Origin: Desulfovibrionaceae bacterium UBA6814
Lineage (GTDB): Bacteria; Desulfobacterota; Desulfovibrionia; Desulfovibrionales; Desulfovibrionaceae
NCBI GenBank assembly: GCA_002452635.1
Contig: DKEU01000181.1
Span: 1-7,334 of the forward strand
Direction: 5' to 3'
DNA length: 7,334 bases
Made by a program: the position numbers and the translations under genes. The stretch's first letter is position 1; every line of letters begins with the position of its first letter. Positions 1 through 6,763 of this stretch are shown here, in pieces. The notes below the pieces were generated by a model. It was given only the letters and a program-made list of their open reading frames with translations, did no database searches and was not told the origin of the DNA.

Positions 1-740
1 CCCCAGGCGTAAAGGACCGAATAGGTTGCGGGAATGCCCTCGGCCGTGGCGAAGGCGTCGGCATAGGCGGCCAGGAAGGCCTCGTACCGGGAGCGGGACG
101 ACGCGCGCTTGCTGGGGGTGAAGGCCGTGCCCGTGCGCTGCAGGGAGAGCAGGACCTCCCGCACCGAGGGGAAGAAGAGGATGCGTCTCTCCGTGCGGAA
201 CTCGGGCTGCGTCCCGGCGGTGCGCAGGATGTCCAGCCAGGCGTCCGCGGTGCGCAGGGGCAGCACCGAGCCGAAGCCGGAATCGGCCGAGGCTTGGGCC
301 AGCTCGGCCAGGGTGCCGGCGGTGTAGATGGCCAGGGAATAGAACCCGCCGGGGCGGAGGAGCGAAAGCAGGGCGGGCAGGCTGCGCTCGGGCGCGGCGA
401 ACCACTGCAGGGTCGAGGCCGAGACCAGGAGGTCGAAGCAGGCGGGGCGGAAGGGCGCGGCCTCGCCGTCCGCAGCCACGGGCAGGGCGTCCGGCGCGTT
501 CTGGCGGTGCGCGCGCAGCATGTCCGGGGACAGGTCCAGGGCCACGTAGGCCCGCCAGGACAGGCGAGGGGCCAGGGCCCGGGCCATGAATCCCGTGCCC
601 GCGCCCACGTCCAGCACCCGGCCGGTTTCCCCGGCCGGGCAGTGCGCCGCGCAGGTCCCGGCCACGGCCTGCTGCACCCCGGCCGAGGGGCCGTAGGTGC
701 GCGCCGCGCGGCTAAAGGTCCGGGCGACCGAGGCGGGCAT
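1..740 (-). CDS. bioC: BioC, malonyl-ACP O-methyltransferase (partial, 3' end outside window)
   Basis: Translating the minus strand from the ATG at 738-740 gives an open frame of 246 codons running off the left edge. The N-terminus has the BioC-like FSRAARTYGPSA stretch (residues 9-20), followed by SAM-binding motif I LDVGAGTG (43-50), an acidic post-I residue in LDLSPDM (68-74), and STLQWF (109-114), the segment BioC proteins typically carry as xxLQWx. BioC uses SAM to methylate the free carboxyl of malonyl-ACP (or CoA), so the fatty acid synthase can extend it to pimeloyl-ACP methyl ester. Family members are about 250-270 residues, so little is missing. The start lies 29 bases inside the upstream hydrolase gene with no clear Shine-Dalgarno sequence, suggesting translational coupling. 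It is the third gene of the bioF-hydrolase-bioC operon. Reading of the family is firm; the exact start is likely but not certain. Confidence 0.93.
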   Translation of the reverse strand, partial: MPASVARTFSRAARTYGPSAGVQQAVAGTCAAHCPAGETGRVLDVGAGTGFMARALAPRLSWRAYVALDLSPDMLRAHRQNAPDALPVAADGEAAPFRPACFDLLVSASTLQWFAAPERSLPALLSLLRPGGFYSLAIYTAGTLAELAQASADSGFGSVLPLRTADAWLDILRTAGTQPEFRTERRILFFPSVREVLLSLQRTGTAFTPSKRASSRSRYEAFLAAYADAFATAEGIPATYSVLYAW

Positions 741-1332
741 GGAGCAGGCCCAGGACAACGGGTTCGGGAATCTTGTGCCCGCACGCCGGGGCCGCCGCGG
801 CCGCGCCCGGCAACAGGGGGAGCAGGGCGTCCAGGGCCTTGGCGCGCACGATGCGGTCCCGGGTGCCGCGGGCCACCACGACGTTGGCCGCAGGCACGGC
901 CGCGTTGAGCGCGGCCGGGGCCTCGGCCAGGTAGCGCAGGCCCCCGGCCAGGGCGGGCATCTGCTCGGGCCGGAACGGCGGCGGGTCGTCCTCCCCGCAG
1001 TTGGCGTGGAACTCGGCCAGGGTGCGGGCCGGATTCTCCTCCAGGCTGGTGTGCATGGCCAGCACCGTGCGCTGGGGAAAGGAGTCGGTGAAGCGCAGGA
1101 ACGGGGCCAGGAGCAGCACGAGGTTGAAACGGGGCAGCAGGTCCGCCGCATGGGCCAGCGCCAGGTGCGCGCCCGTGGACCAGGCCACCAGCACGTCGCC
1201 CCGGCTGGGCAGCAGGCAGGGCAGGTCGATGGGCTGGAAGTCCACGAAGGGCCGCAGCACCGGGCCGGCCGCGGCCAGCCGGGGGTATTGGGCCGCATCC
1301 CCGGCCCAGCCGGTGACGAAGTGCAGGGTCAT
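712..1332 (-). CDS. BioG/BioH-type pimeloyl-ACP methyl ester esterase (alpha/beta hydrolase)
   Basis: This 206-residue protein has a compact alpha/beta hydrolase layout. The presumed nucleophile is Ser52 in VAWSTGAH, where the first Gly of GxSxG is Ala, as in BioG enzymes that have AWSMG. Asp159 in GTRDR and His186 in CGHK complete a plausible triad at the expected spacing. Its place between bioF and bioC is where esterases that remove the BioC-added methyl ester from pimeloyl-ACP are commonly found, so that role is inferred from family and context. The ATG at 1330-1332 overlaps the bioF stop as ATGA, and a GGAG lies 8 bases upstream inside the bioF end (1341-1344). The size (about 200-215 aa) fits BioG better than BioH (about 255 aa). 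I cannot tell BioG from another BioH-replacing family by eye, so no gene symbol is given. Confidence 0.72.
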   Translation of the reverse strand: MTLHFVTGWAGDAAQYPRLAAAGPVLRPFVDFQPIDLPCLLPSRGDVLVAWSTGAHLALAHAADLLPRFNLVLLLAPFLRFTDSFPQRTVLAMHTSLEENPARTLAEFHANCGEDDPPPFRPEQMPALAGGLRYLAEAPAALNAAVPAANVVVARGTRDRIVRAKALDALLPLLPGAAAAAPACGHKIPEPVVLGLLHARLGRPDL

Positions 1333-2516
1333 TGCTCGGGCTCCGTGGAAAGGGCGCGGAATGCGGTGAGCGCCAGGTCCAGGTCCTCGTGGGTCAGGTC
1401 CGCGCGCAGGGAGATGCGCAGCCGCGCGGTGCCCTGGGGCACCGTGGGCGGCCGGATGGCGGCCGCGTAGACCCCGTGCGCCAGGAGCGCGTCCCGGGCG
1501 TGCAGCGCGGCCTGGGCCGAGCCCAGGAGCACCGGCACGATCTGGGTGGAGGAGCCGCCGGTGTTGAAGCCCATCTCCGCCAGCCGGGCGCGGAAGGTCC
1601 CGGCCATGGCCAGCAGCCGCGGCCCGGCCGAGGGATCGGCCGCAACCAGGTCCAGGGCCGCCAGGTTGGCGGCCACCACCGTGGGCGGCAGGGCGGTGGA
1701 GAACACGAAGGACCGGCCCTTGTTCAGGAGCAGGTCGATGGCGTCGCGGCTCGCGGCCACGTAGCCGCCCAGGGATCCCAGGGCCTTGGAGAAGGTGCCC
1801 ATGTGCAGGGCCACCTGCCTCTCCAGGCCCAGTTCGTGGACCAGGCCGCGGCCCGAGCCGAACACGCCCGTGGCGTGGGCCTCGTCCACGATGAGGGGGA
1901 CATGGTGTTGGCCGCACAGCTCGGCCAGGCCCGCCAGGTCCGCCACGTCGCCGTCCATCGAGAACACCGTGTCCGTGGCCAGCAGCTTGCGCGGGTGGTC
2001 CCTGTGCTGCTCCATGAGCCGCGAGAGGTGGTCCAGGTCGTTGTGCCGGTAGCGCACCTGCCTGGCCCCGGAGAGCAGGATGCCGTCCAGGATGCTGGCG
2101 TGGTTCAGGCGGTCGGAGAACACCAGGGCGTCCCGGCCGGCAAAGGCCGCGAACAGGGCCAGGTTGGCCGCGAAGCCCGAGGTGAAGGTCAGGGCCGCGT
2201 CTTGCCCCTTGAATTCCGCCACCCGCTGGTCCAAGGTGGCGTGCAGCGCGCTGGTGCCCGTGACCAGGCGCGAGGCCCCGGAGCCCGTGCCCAGTTCCCG
2301 GGCCGCGGCGGCCGCGGCCGCGGCCAGGGCCGGATGCCCGGCCAGGCCCAGGTAGTTGTTGGAGGCCAGGTTCAGGACCCGCCGGCCGCCGAGCAGCAGG
2401 TAGCGGTCCGCGCCCCGGTCCATGTCCGGGATGGTGCGGCGCAGGCCCGCGGCCTCCAGGCGGTCCAGCTCGGACCGGATCCAGGTGGTGAAGTCGTCCA
2501 TGGTGAACATGTCCAT
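1329..2516 (-). CDS. bioF: BioF, 8-amino-7-oxononanoate synthase
   Basis: BioF is a PLP enzyme that condenses pimeloyl-ACP (or CoA) with L-alanine, releasing CO2, to make 8-amino-7-oxononanoate (KAPA). The 395-residue length is typical. Visible family signatures are LASNNYLGLAGHP (50-62), GTGSGASRLVTGT (76-88), the cofactor-binding DEAHATGVFG (211-220) and TFSKALGSLGG (241-251), whose Lys244 should form the Schiff base with PLP. The C-terminal domain includes RPPTVPQGTARLRISL (355-370), also characteristic. The ATG at 2514-2516 is chosen because a weak GGCGG lies 9 bases upstream; Met3 and Met6 are alternatives that would not alter the catalytic core. It is the first gene of the leftward operon, facing bioA across an 80-bp gap, and its stop overlaps the next gene's start. 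Confidence 0.97.
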   Translation of the reverse strand: MDMFTMDDFTTWIRSELDRLEAAGLRRTIPDMDRGADRYLLLGGRRVLNLASNNYLGLAGHPALAAAAAAAARELGTGSGASRLVTGTSALHATLDQRVAEFKGQDAALTFTSGFAANLALFAAFAGRDALVFSDRLNHASILDGILLSGARQVRYRHNDLDHLSRLMEQHRDHPRKLLATDTVFSMDGDVADLAGLAELCGQHHVPLIVDEAHATGVFGSGRGLVHELGLERQVALHMGTFSKALGSLGGYVAASRDAIDLLLNKGRSFVFSTALPPTVVAANLAALDLVAADPSAGPRLLAMAGTFRARLAEMGFNTGGSSTQIVPVLLGSAQAALHARDALLAHGVYAAAIRPPTVPQGTARLRISLRADLTHEDLDLALTAFRALSTEPEQ

Positions 2517-2596
2517 AGCGCAAAACCGCCGGCCTTGCGCAGGGGAAAATATGCGTTGCGATCTCGGTATGTTCTGTTCAGAAAAGGAAAAGGGCG
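2517..2596. promoter_or_regulatory. Divergent bioF/bioA promoter region with inverted repeat
   Basis: This 80-bp gap must hold the promoters of both biotin operons. It is more A+T-rich than its flanks at 2546-2552 and 2569-2590. An inverted repeat GCGCAA (2518-2523) and TTGCGC (2535-2540), separated by 11 bases, sits directly upstream of the bioF start and could be an operator or just a short hairpin. I could not assign a convincing -35/-10 pair on either strand. I see no BirA-type operator, which would be two arms resembling TTGTAAACC about 15 bases apart, and no obvious BioR or BioQ site. That both operons start here is clear from gene orientation; control by the inverted repeat is inference. 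Confidence 0.6.
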
Positions 2597-3925
2597 ATGA
2601 ACGGCCATAAGGCCCTGTGGCATCCCTGCACCCAGATGCAGGACCTGGAGCAGCACCCCCCCCTGCGCATCGCGCGGGCCGAGGGAGTATATCTCTATGA
2701 TAGCGAAGGCAAGGCGTACATCGACGCGGTGGCGTCCTGGTGGGTGAACACCCTGGGCCACTGCCACCCCCGCATCATGGCCGCCATCAAGGCCCAGGCC
2801 GCGACCCTGGACCAGGTGATCCTGGCCAACTGCACCCACGACCCGGCCGAGGCCCTGGTGGCCGGGCTCCTGGAGGTGGTGCCGCCCGGACTGGCCCACG
2901 CGCTGTTCGCTTGCGACGGGTCCTCGGCCGTGGAGATGGCCCTCAAGCTGGCCTACGGATACTTCGCGCACACCGGCCGGCCGGAGCGCCGGCGCTTCGC
3001 CTACGTGACCCGCGGCTACCACGGCGACACCGCGGGGTGCATGGCCGTGTGCGGGAACCCTTACTATGCCGCGTTCTACAAGGATTTGTTCGTGCCCCAG
3101 GTGGAGCTGCCCGGCCCGGACTGCCTGCGCTGCCCGGCGGGCAGGACCCGGGAGGCGTGCGCGGCCGAGTGCTTCGGCCCGGTGCAGGCAATGCTGGAGC
3201 AGCACGGCCCGGAACTGGCCGGGGTCATCGTGGAGCCCCTGGTGCAGTGCGCGGGGGGCTTCCGGATGCACCCCCCGGCGTGGCTGAAAAAGCTGGCCGA
3301 CGCCGCGCGGGACGCGGGCGCGCTCTTCATCCTGGACGAGATAGCCACCGGGTTCGGGAGGACCGGGACCATGTTCGCGGCCGAACAGGCCGGGGTGACG
3401 CCCGACCTCATGTGCGTGGGCAAGGGGTTGACCGCCGGGTCCCTGCCGCTCTCGGCCACCCTGGTCGCGCCCCCGGTGTTCGAGGCGCACTACGGCGAGT
3501 TCGCCAGTTTGAAGGCCTTCCTGCACAGCCACAGCTTCACGGGCAACGCCCTGGCCTGCGCCGCGGCCGTGGAGAACCTCAAGATATTCAAGGAAGATGG
3601 GGTGGTCGAGGCCAACCGTCCCAAGGCCGCCCTTCTGGCGAAGGCGGTGCGGGAGCGGTTCGCTGGGCATCCCCAGGTGGGGGAGGTGCGCACCACGGGC
3701 TTCATCACCGCGGTCGAACTGGTGCGCGACCGGGAGAGCCTGGAGCCCCTGCCCTGGCAGGCGCGCACCGGGTTCCGGGTGAGCCGGGCGGCCATCGCGC
3801 GGGGAGCCTTGCTGCGCAACCTGGGCGACGTCATCTATTTCATGCCGCCCTACTGCATCACCGCCGAGCAGACCGAACGCCTGGCGGACATCGCGCGCCA
3901 GGCGGTGGCGGAGGTGCTGGGATGA
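2597..3925 (+). CDS. bioA: BioA, adenosylmethionine-8-amino-7-oxononanoate aminotransferase
   Basis: BioA transfers an amino group, usually from SAM, to KAPA to make 7,8-diaminopelargonate. This is a full-length class III PLP aminotransferase of 442 residues. The N-terminal LWHPCTQMQD (7-16) is a BioA hallmark, followed by ASWWVNTLGHCHP (46-58), CDGSSAVEMALK (106-117), RGYHGDT (139-145), DEIATGFGRTGT (247-258) and GKGLTAGSLPL (275-285), where Lys276 is the expected PLP lysine. HSHSFTGN (310-317) is also typical. A four-cysteine insert (C176, C179, C187, C192) resembles that of the Bacillus-type BioA group rather than the E. coli type. The ATG at 2597 is preceded by AAGGAAAAGGG. The stop overlaps the bioD start as ATGA, so the two are co-transcribed and probably translationally coupled. 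Confidence 0.97.
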   Translation: MNGHKALWHPCTQMQDLEQHPPLRIARAEGVYLYDSEGKAYIDAVASWWVNTLGHCHPRIMAAIKAQAATLDQVILANCTHDPAEALVAGLLEVVPPGLAHALFACDGSSAVEMALKLAYGYFAHTGRPERRRFAYVTRGYHGDTAGCMAVCGNPYYAAFYKDLFVPQVELPGPDCLRCPAGRTREACAAECFGPVQAMLEQHGPELAGVIVEPLVQCAGGFRMHPPAWLKKLADAARDAGALFILDEIATGFGRTGTMFAAEQAGVTPDLMCVGKGLTAGSLPLSATLVAPPVFEAHYGEFASLKAFLHSHSFTGNALACAAAVENLKIFKEDGVVEANRPKAALLAKAVRERFAGHPQVGEVRTTGFITAVELVRDRESLEPLPWQARTGFRVSRAAIARGALLRNLGDVIYFMPPYCITAEQTERLADIARQAVAEVLG

Positions 3926-4542
3926 GCGGGGGACAGTTGCGCCTCTTCGTGACCGGGGTGGGCACCGGGGTGGGCAAGACGGTCTTGAGCGGCCTGCTGG
4001 CCCGGATGTTCCTGGCGCAGGGCAGGACCGTCAGGTATATCAAGCCGGTGCAGACCGGCCACCCGCCGGACGACGACGCGGCCGAGGTGCGCCGCCTCTC
4101 CGGCCTGCCCGCGGACAAGGCGACGCTTCTTTATACTGCGGCCGAGCCCGTGGCCCCGTGCTTCGCCTTCGACCCCTTCCCGTTCGATGAAGTCGTGGCG
4201 GCCATCGAGGCCGCCCGGGACACGGACGTGCTTCTTGTGGAGGGAGCGGGCGGCCTGCTGGTGCCCCTGGACCGGACGCGCACCTTCGCTGATTTGGTGC
4301 GGGCGACCGGCCTGGAAATCGTCCTCGCCATCCCCAACCTCCTGGGCTGCATCAACGACGCGGCGCTCAACCTCTACTTCATCGACAAGGAGGGCCTGCC
4401 CCTGCACGGCCTGGCCATGAACGAGCACTTCGAGAACGACGCCAAGAACCGGGAGCGGAATCGGAAGGCTATTGCGGGGATGTGTCCAGGCCGCCAGGGC
4501 TATTCCTACAATGCGGACGGAATCTCGGCCTGGGCCTCGTGA
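3922..4542 (+). CDS. bioD: BioD, dethiobiotin synthetase
   Basis: BioD uses ATP and CO2 to close the ureido ring of diaminopelargonate, giving dethiobiotin in the cytoplasm. The protein has the P-loop GTGVGKT (14-20), the substrate lysine region YIKPVQTG (39-46), VEGAGGLLVPL (107-117) and the LGCIND (141-146) segment that matches E. coli LGCINH. A good GGAGG lies 7 bases before the ATG, which overlaps the bioA stop by ATGA. At 206 residues it is shorter than the usual 220-240. The C-terminal part after AMNEHF (165-170) lacks the familiar GxxP strand seen in E. coli as GEIPW and ends SYNADGISAWAS. The shortened end may be a lineage feature or may reflect change near the junction with the lower-GC gene that follows. 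Identity as BioD is firm; full activity is likely but not shown. Confidence 0.93.
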   Translation: MSGGQLRLFVTGVGTGVGKTVLSGLLARMFLAQGRTVRYIKPVQTGHPPDDDAAEVRRLSGLPADKATLLYTAAEPVAPCFAFDPFPFDEVVAAIEAARDTDVLLVEGAGGLLVPLDRTRTFADLVRATGLEIVLAIPNLLGCINDAALNLYFIDKEGLPLHGLAMNEHFENDAKNRERNRKAIAGMCPGRQGYSYNADGISAWAS

Positions 4543-4548
4543 AGGCGT

Positions 4549-5499
4549 ATGTACGACGTCCAGTCCATCGCGGTTTCCACGGCCTCGGCAGGGTTGATTG
4601 CCTGCATCCCGTGGATGCTGTTCAGCCTGAGTGACAGGTTCAATCCCAAAGGGGAGTTGGCGACCTTCGCCAACGACAAGGATCGTCGCGCGTTTGCAAA
4701 GGAGCATGCGAGGGATTTGGGTAATTTTCTGTTTTGTATGTTGTTCTATTCCTGCCTCTTCGCCTACGGTTACGCCTTATTCTTCGGATACATTGACGCC
4801 CTGAACTTCGCGACCATTCCGGATCTGGTCAGTCAGGATCCGAAGCGCTTCTTCATGATGTGGGTTTTTTTCGACATGCATTGCGGCCTGTTGTCCGCGT
4901 ACGTGCTCTACAAATACAGCTACGGCAAGGTGAACCCCGCCCGGGTGCAGGCGCTACGGCGGCTGGCGTGCACGGGCATTGGAACGAGTCGTATGCGGGG
5001 GTTGTTTCCAAGCGGAAAATTCGGTCAAACTGCGTATGTCTTCCTGTATTTCATCCTGTCGCTTGGGTTGCTCAACCATTATTCGTTTTTCCTTGGCAAC
5101 ACCATTGTGCACAGCGATTTCTTTTCTTTGGAGCGGAGCATATACCACCGCGATGACATCGAGAGGTTCGTGGTGGTCATCGGCACAGGCCCCAAGGGGA
5201 AGTTTTCCAACTTCATACTCGTGTTCAACGATGGGAACAGGATATCAACGGAGGGTATGGGTTATACCTACATAGGACCTGTTCGGAAGGGCATTATGTC
5301 GATAAACAGCATTGCCGACCATCTCGGGATGCAGCCCGTTGTCATCCCTGAAATGACGTACAATATCCGGATGGGAGGGCCTGGGTGGGATGAAGAGTTG
5401 AATGCCTTGCTGCTCAAATACGGCCACGAGCCCTTGTCTTGGTTACGGCCTGCGGCCAATGGCGAAGGAGTGTCTGGGTCGGAGCGGGAGGGCGCGTGA
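4549..5499 (+). CDS. Unrecognised four-helix membrane protein with C-terminal soluble domain
   Basis: I do not recognise this 316-residue protein. Four hydrophobic segments are apparent, at about residues 9-28, 57-81, 100-121 and 160-185. The loops after segments 1 and 3 are rich in Lys/Arg (45-53 and 122-150), so the positive-inside rule suggests both are cytoplasmic and both termini face outwards. Residues about 200-300 form a soluble region with alternating hydrophobic stretches (IERFVVVIG, FSNFILVF) and no catalytic motif I can name. The ATG at 4549 lies 6 bases after bioD, with AAGG close upstream; the stop overlaps the following GTG start. Base composition is unlike its neighbours: 5041-5100 has 26 G/C of 60, against 43 of 60 at 3241-3300 in bioA, and many codons end in A or T. 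That suggests acquisition by transfer. A transport or sensing role is possible, but nothing here ties it to biotin. Confidence 0.82.
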   Translation: MYDVQSIAVSTASAGLIACIPWMLFSLSDRFNPKGELATFANDKDRRAFAKEHARDLGNFLFCMLFYSCLFAYGYALFFGYIDALNFATIPDLVSQDPKRFFMMWVFFDMHCGLLSAYVLYKYSYGKVNPARVQALRRLACTGIGTSRMRGLFPSGKFGQTAYVFLYFILSLGLLNHYSFFLGNTIVHSDFFSLERSIYHRDDIERFVVVIGTGPKGKFSNFILVFNDGNRISTEGMGYTYIGPVRKGIMSINSIADHLGMQPVVIPEMTYNIRMGGPGWDEELNALLLKYGHEPLSWLRPAANGEGVSGSEREGA

Positions 5500-5993
5500 C
5501 GTCCTTGCGCATCCGCCCCGTGCGCCCCGGCGACCTGGACCAGGTGGCGGCCATCGAAGAGGCCTGCTTCCCCCCGGCCGAGGCCGCGTCGCGGGAGGCC
5601 CTGGCCGAGCGCATCGCCGCGTTCCCGGATTCGTTTCTGGTGGCCGAGCTGGACGGGACCTTGGTGGGCATGGTCAACGGCTGCTGCACGGACAGCCCGG
5701 TGATCCGGGACGAGATGTTCCACGGCACGGGCCTGCACCAGCCGGACGGGGCCAACCAGTCCATCTTCGGCCTGGACGTGCTCCCCGCCTACCAGAAACG
5801 CGGCATCGCCACCCAGCTCCTGCGAGCCCTCATCGCGGCGTCCCGCGAGACCGGCCGCCAGGCCGTCATCCTCACCTGCAAGGAGCCGCTCATCCGCTAC
5901 TACGAAACCTTCGGCTTCAAGAACGACGGCCCGTCCGACTCCACCCACGGCGATGCCGCGTGGTTCGACATGACGCTCCGGCTGGGTAACTAG
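5496..5993 (+). CDS. GNAT-family N-acetyltransferase
   Basis: The protein is a 165-residue GNAT fold that would transfer an acetyl group from acetyl-CoA to an amine; its substrate cannot be read from sequence. It opens with the usual first strand LRIRPVRPGDLDQVAAIE, then a helix and FLVAELDGTLVGMVNG (strands 2-3). Motif A is LDVLPAYQKRGIATQLL, with QKRGIA forming the pyrophosphate-binding loop. YYETFGFK is the typical C-terminal motif B, including the Tyr that often acts as general acid. I start it at the GTG at 5496-5498, which overlaps the upstream stop (GTGA) and has GGAGG 4 bases before it. An in-frame ATG at 5439 would add 19 residues lying inside the upstream gene and lacks this support. 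Motif layout somewhat resembles arylalkylamine-type acetyltransferases. G+C returns to the high background here, unlike the preceding gene. Confidence 0.88.
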   Translation: MTSLRIRPVRPGDLDQVAAIEEACFPPAEAASREALAERIAAFPDSFLVAELDGTLVGMVNGCCTDSPVIRDEMFHGTGLHQPDGANQSIFGLDVLPAYQKRGIATQLLRALIAASRETGRQAVILTCKEPLIRYYETFGFKNDGPSDSTHGDAAWFDMTLRLGN

Positions 5994-6006
5994 CCGGGCA
6001 GCCAAG

Positions 6007-6048
6007 GCAAGAAAGCCCACCCGGCTCCGGCCAGGAGGGCTTTCTTGC
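6007..6048. terminator. Bidirectional hairpin terminator between convergent operons
   Basis: GCAAGAAAGCCC (6007-6018) pairs perfectly with GGGCTTTCTTGC (6037-6048). Further pairs continue inside (6020-6021 with 6034-6035, 6023-6024 with 6031-6032) around a six-base loop. The stem carries A-rich and T-rich ends on both strands, so it can stop the acetyltransferase transcript from the left and the hicAB transcript from the right. It lies 13 bases after the acetyltransferase stop and 35 bases from the hicB stop. Confidence 0.85.
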
Positions 6049-6083
6049 GCGTACGGCGCGTCAGGGGCGAGGAGAAACTGACC

Positions 6084-6554
6084 TTACGCGAACGCGCGTC
6101 CTGTTGCTCCGCCCGTTTCCTTGCCCACACCCATGGGCTCCACCGTGACCCTGGCGCGGTAGCCCAGGGCCTCCAGGGCCATTTCCAGGTGGTCCCAGCG
6201 GGAGGCGTGGAACAGGTCCAGGAGGCGGCGCACGGACTTGGGGTCCGTGCCCAGGAGGGCGGCCAGGCGGACCTGGCTCACGCCCTGGCGGCGCATGGCC
6301 TGGTACAGGGCGAGCTTCATCTCGGGCACGGGCGGGATGTCCGCCACGGCTTGGCCCGGCTCCGGGTCCGGCGGCGCGGGGATGTCCTCGGCGTCGTCCA
6401 TCATGGCGGCGAGCATGGTCAGGGCAACGTCCAGGGCCATGTCCCGCGCCTCGTCTTCGCTCCGGCAGGCGGTGAACGCCCCGGGAATCCCGGCCACCAC
6501 CACCAGGAAGGTCCCGTTCTCGTCCGGGGTCACGGTGTAGGGGTAGGACAGCAT
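6084..6554 (-). CDS. hicB: HicB antitoxin of type II toxin-antitoxin module
   Basis: HicB binds and inactivates the HicA ribonuclease and represses the operon. The 156-residue protein has the N-terminal HicB partial RNase H-like domain (YPYTVTPDENGTFLVVVAGIPGAFTAC, split here as YPYTVTPDENG at 4-14 and FLVVVAGIPGAFTAC at 16-30, then the SEDEARDMA helix). A proline-rich linker (59-78) follows, then a helix-turn-helix DNA-binding domain (about 82-115, with GVSQVRLAALLGTDPKSVRRL). The region RWDHLEMALEALGY is typical of long HicB proteins. The ATG at 6552-6554 is preferred: AAGGAG lies 8 bases upstream at the end of hicA, and the gene begins 2 bases after the hicA stop. An upstream ATG at 6593 would add 13 unrelated residues inside hicA. 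The Gly-rich tail (141-153) looks disordered. Confidence 0.93.
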   Translation of the reverse strand: MLSYPYTVTPDENGTFLVVVAGIPGAFTACRSEDEARDMALDVALTMLAAMMDDAEDIPAPPDPEPGQAVADIPPVPEMKLALYQAMRRQGVSQVRLAALLGTDPKSVRRLLDLFHASRWDHLEMALEALGYRARVTVEPMGVGKETGGATGRAFA

Positions 6555-6556
6555 GG

Positions 6557-6754
6557 TTACAGCTCCTTGGGGTCGATGCCCAACTGCTTGCACAGCATCT
6601 TGATGTATTCCGGTCCCAGATCGATGTTGCCGTGCGTCGATACCGGGGCCTTGCGGTCCTGGTAGCGAACGAGCTGGTGCCCGCCTTTGCCCCGCGCCTT
6701 CTCGATCACCGCGCCCAGGGCGGCCAGGCGGCGCAGCAGCTCCCTTGCTTTCAT
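6557..6754 (-). CDS. hicA: HicA toxin, mRNA interferase
   Basis: HicA is a small double-stranded-RNA-binding-fold ribonuclease that cleaves mRNA and stops growth when free of HicB. The 65-residue product matches the family in size and layout: KARELLRRLAALGAV helix, basic KARGKGGHQLVRY strand pair with the catalytic histidine His26 in GGH, a second His41 in STHGNID, and the C-terminal YIKMLCKQLGIDPKEL helix. I start at the ATG at 6752-6754 because AGGAG lies 6 bases before it. An earlier in-frame ATG at 6758-6760 touches that AGGAG directly and is a poor start, although it would add only two residues. The key histidine is present, so the toxin looks intact. It is transcribed first, with hicB 2 bases downstream. 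Confidence 0.93.
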   Translation of the reverse strand: MKARELLRRLAALGAVIEKARGKGGHQLVRYQDRKAPVSTHGNIDLGPEYIKMLCKQLGIDPKEL

Positions 6755-6763
6755 GCGCATCTC

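Noticed and set aside
712..2523. A 603-codon minus-strand frame ending with the esterase
   Set aside because: The N-terminal two-thirds is bioF read out of frame. The esterase proper starts at 1332 with its own ribosome-binding site.
1332..2600. Long plus-strand open frame of 422 codons opposite bioF
   Set aside because: Its product is low-complexity Gly/Arg/Gln/Val-rich sequence with no motifs, which is the usual antisense artefact of a GC-rich gene; bioF on the other strand is certain.
2372..3670. Long minus-strand open frame opposite bioA
   Set aside because: It is the antisense shadow of a full-length, motif-complete bioA and has no recognisable protein features.
2740..4542. A 600-codon plus-strand frame that ends with the bioD sequence
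   Set aside because: The first part is an out-of-frame reading of bioA, rich in Gly/Arg/Pro. Only the part from 3922 is real, as bioD. It is not a fusion.
3850..4707. Minus-strand open frame of 285 codons across bioD and the membrane gene
   Set aside because: It is antisense to bioD, whose P-loop and other motifs are unambiguous; the antisense product has no domain signature.
5439..5495. Upstream in-frame ATG extending the acetyltransferase by 19 residues
   Set aside because: The extension lies inside the preceding gene, does not look like part of a GNAT fold, and the GTG at 5496 has the better ribosome-binding site.
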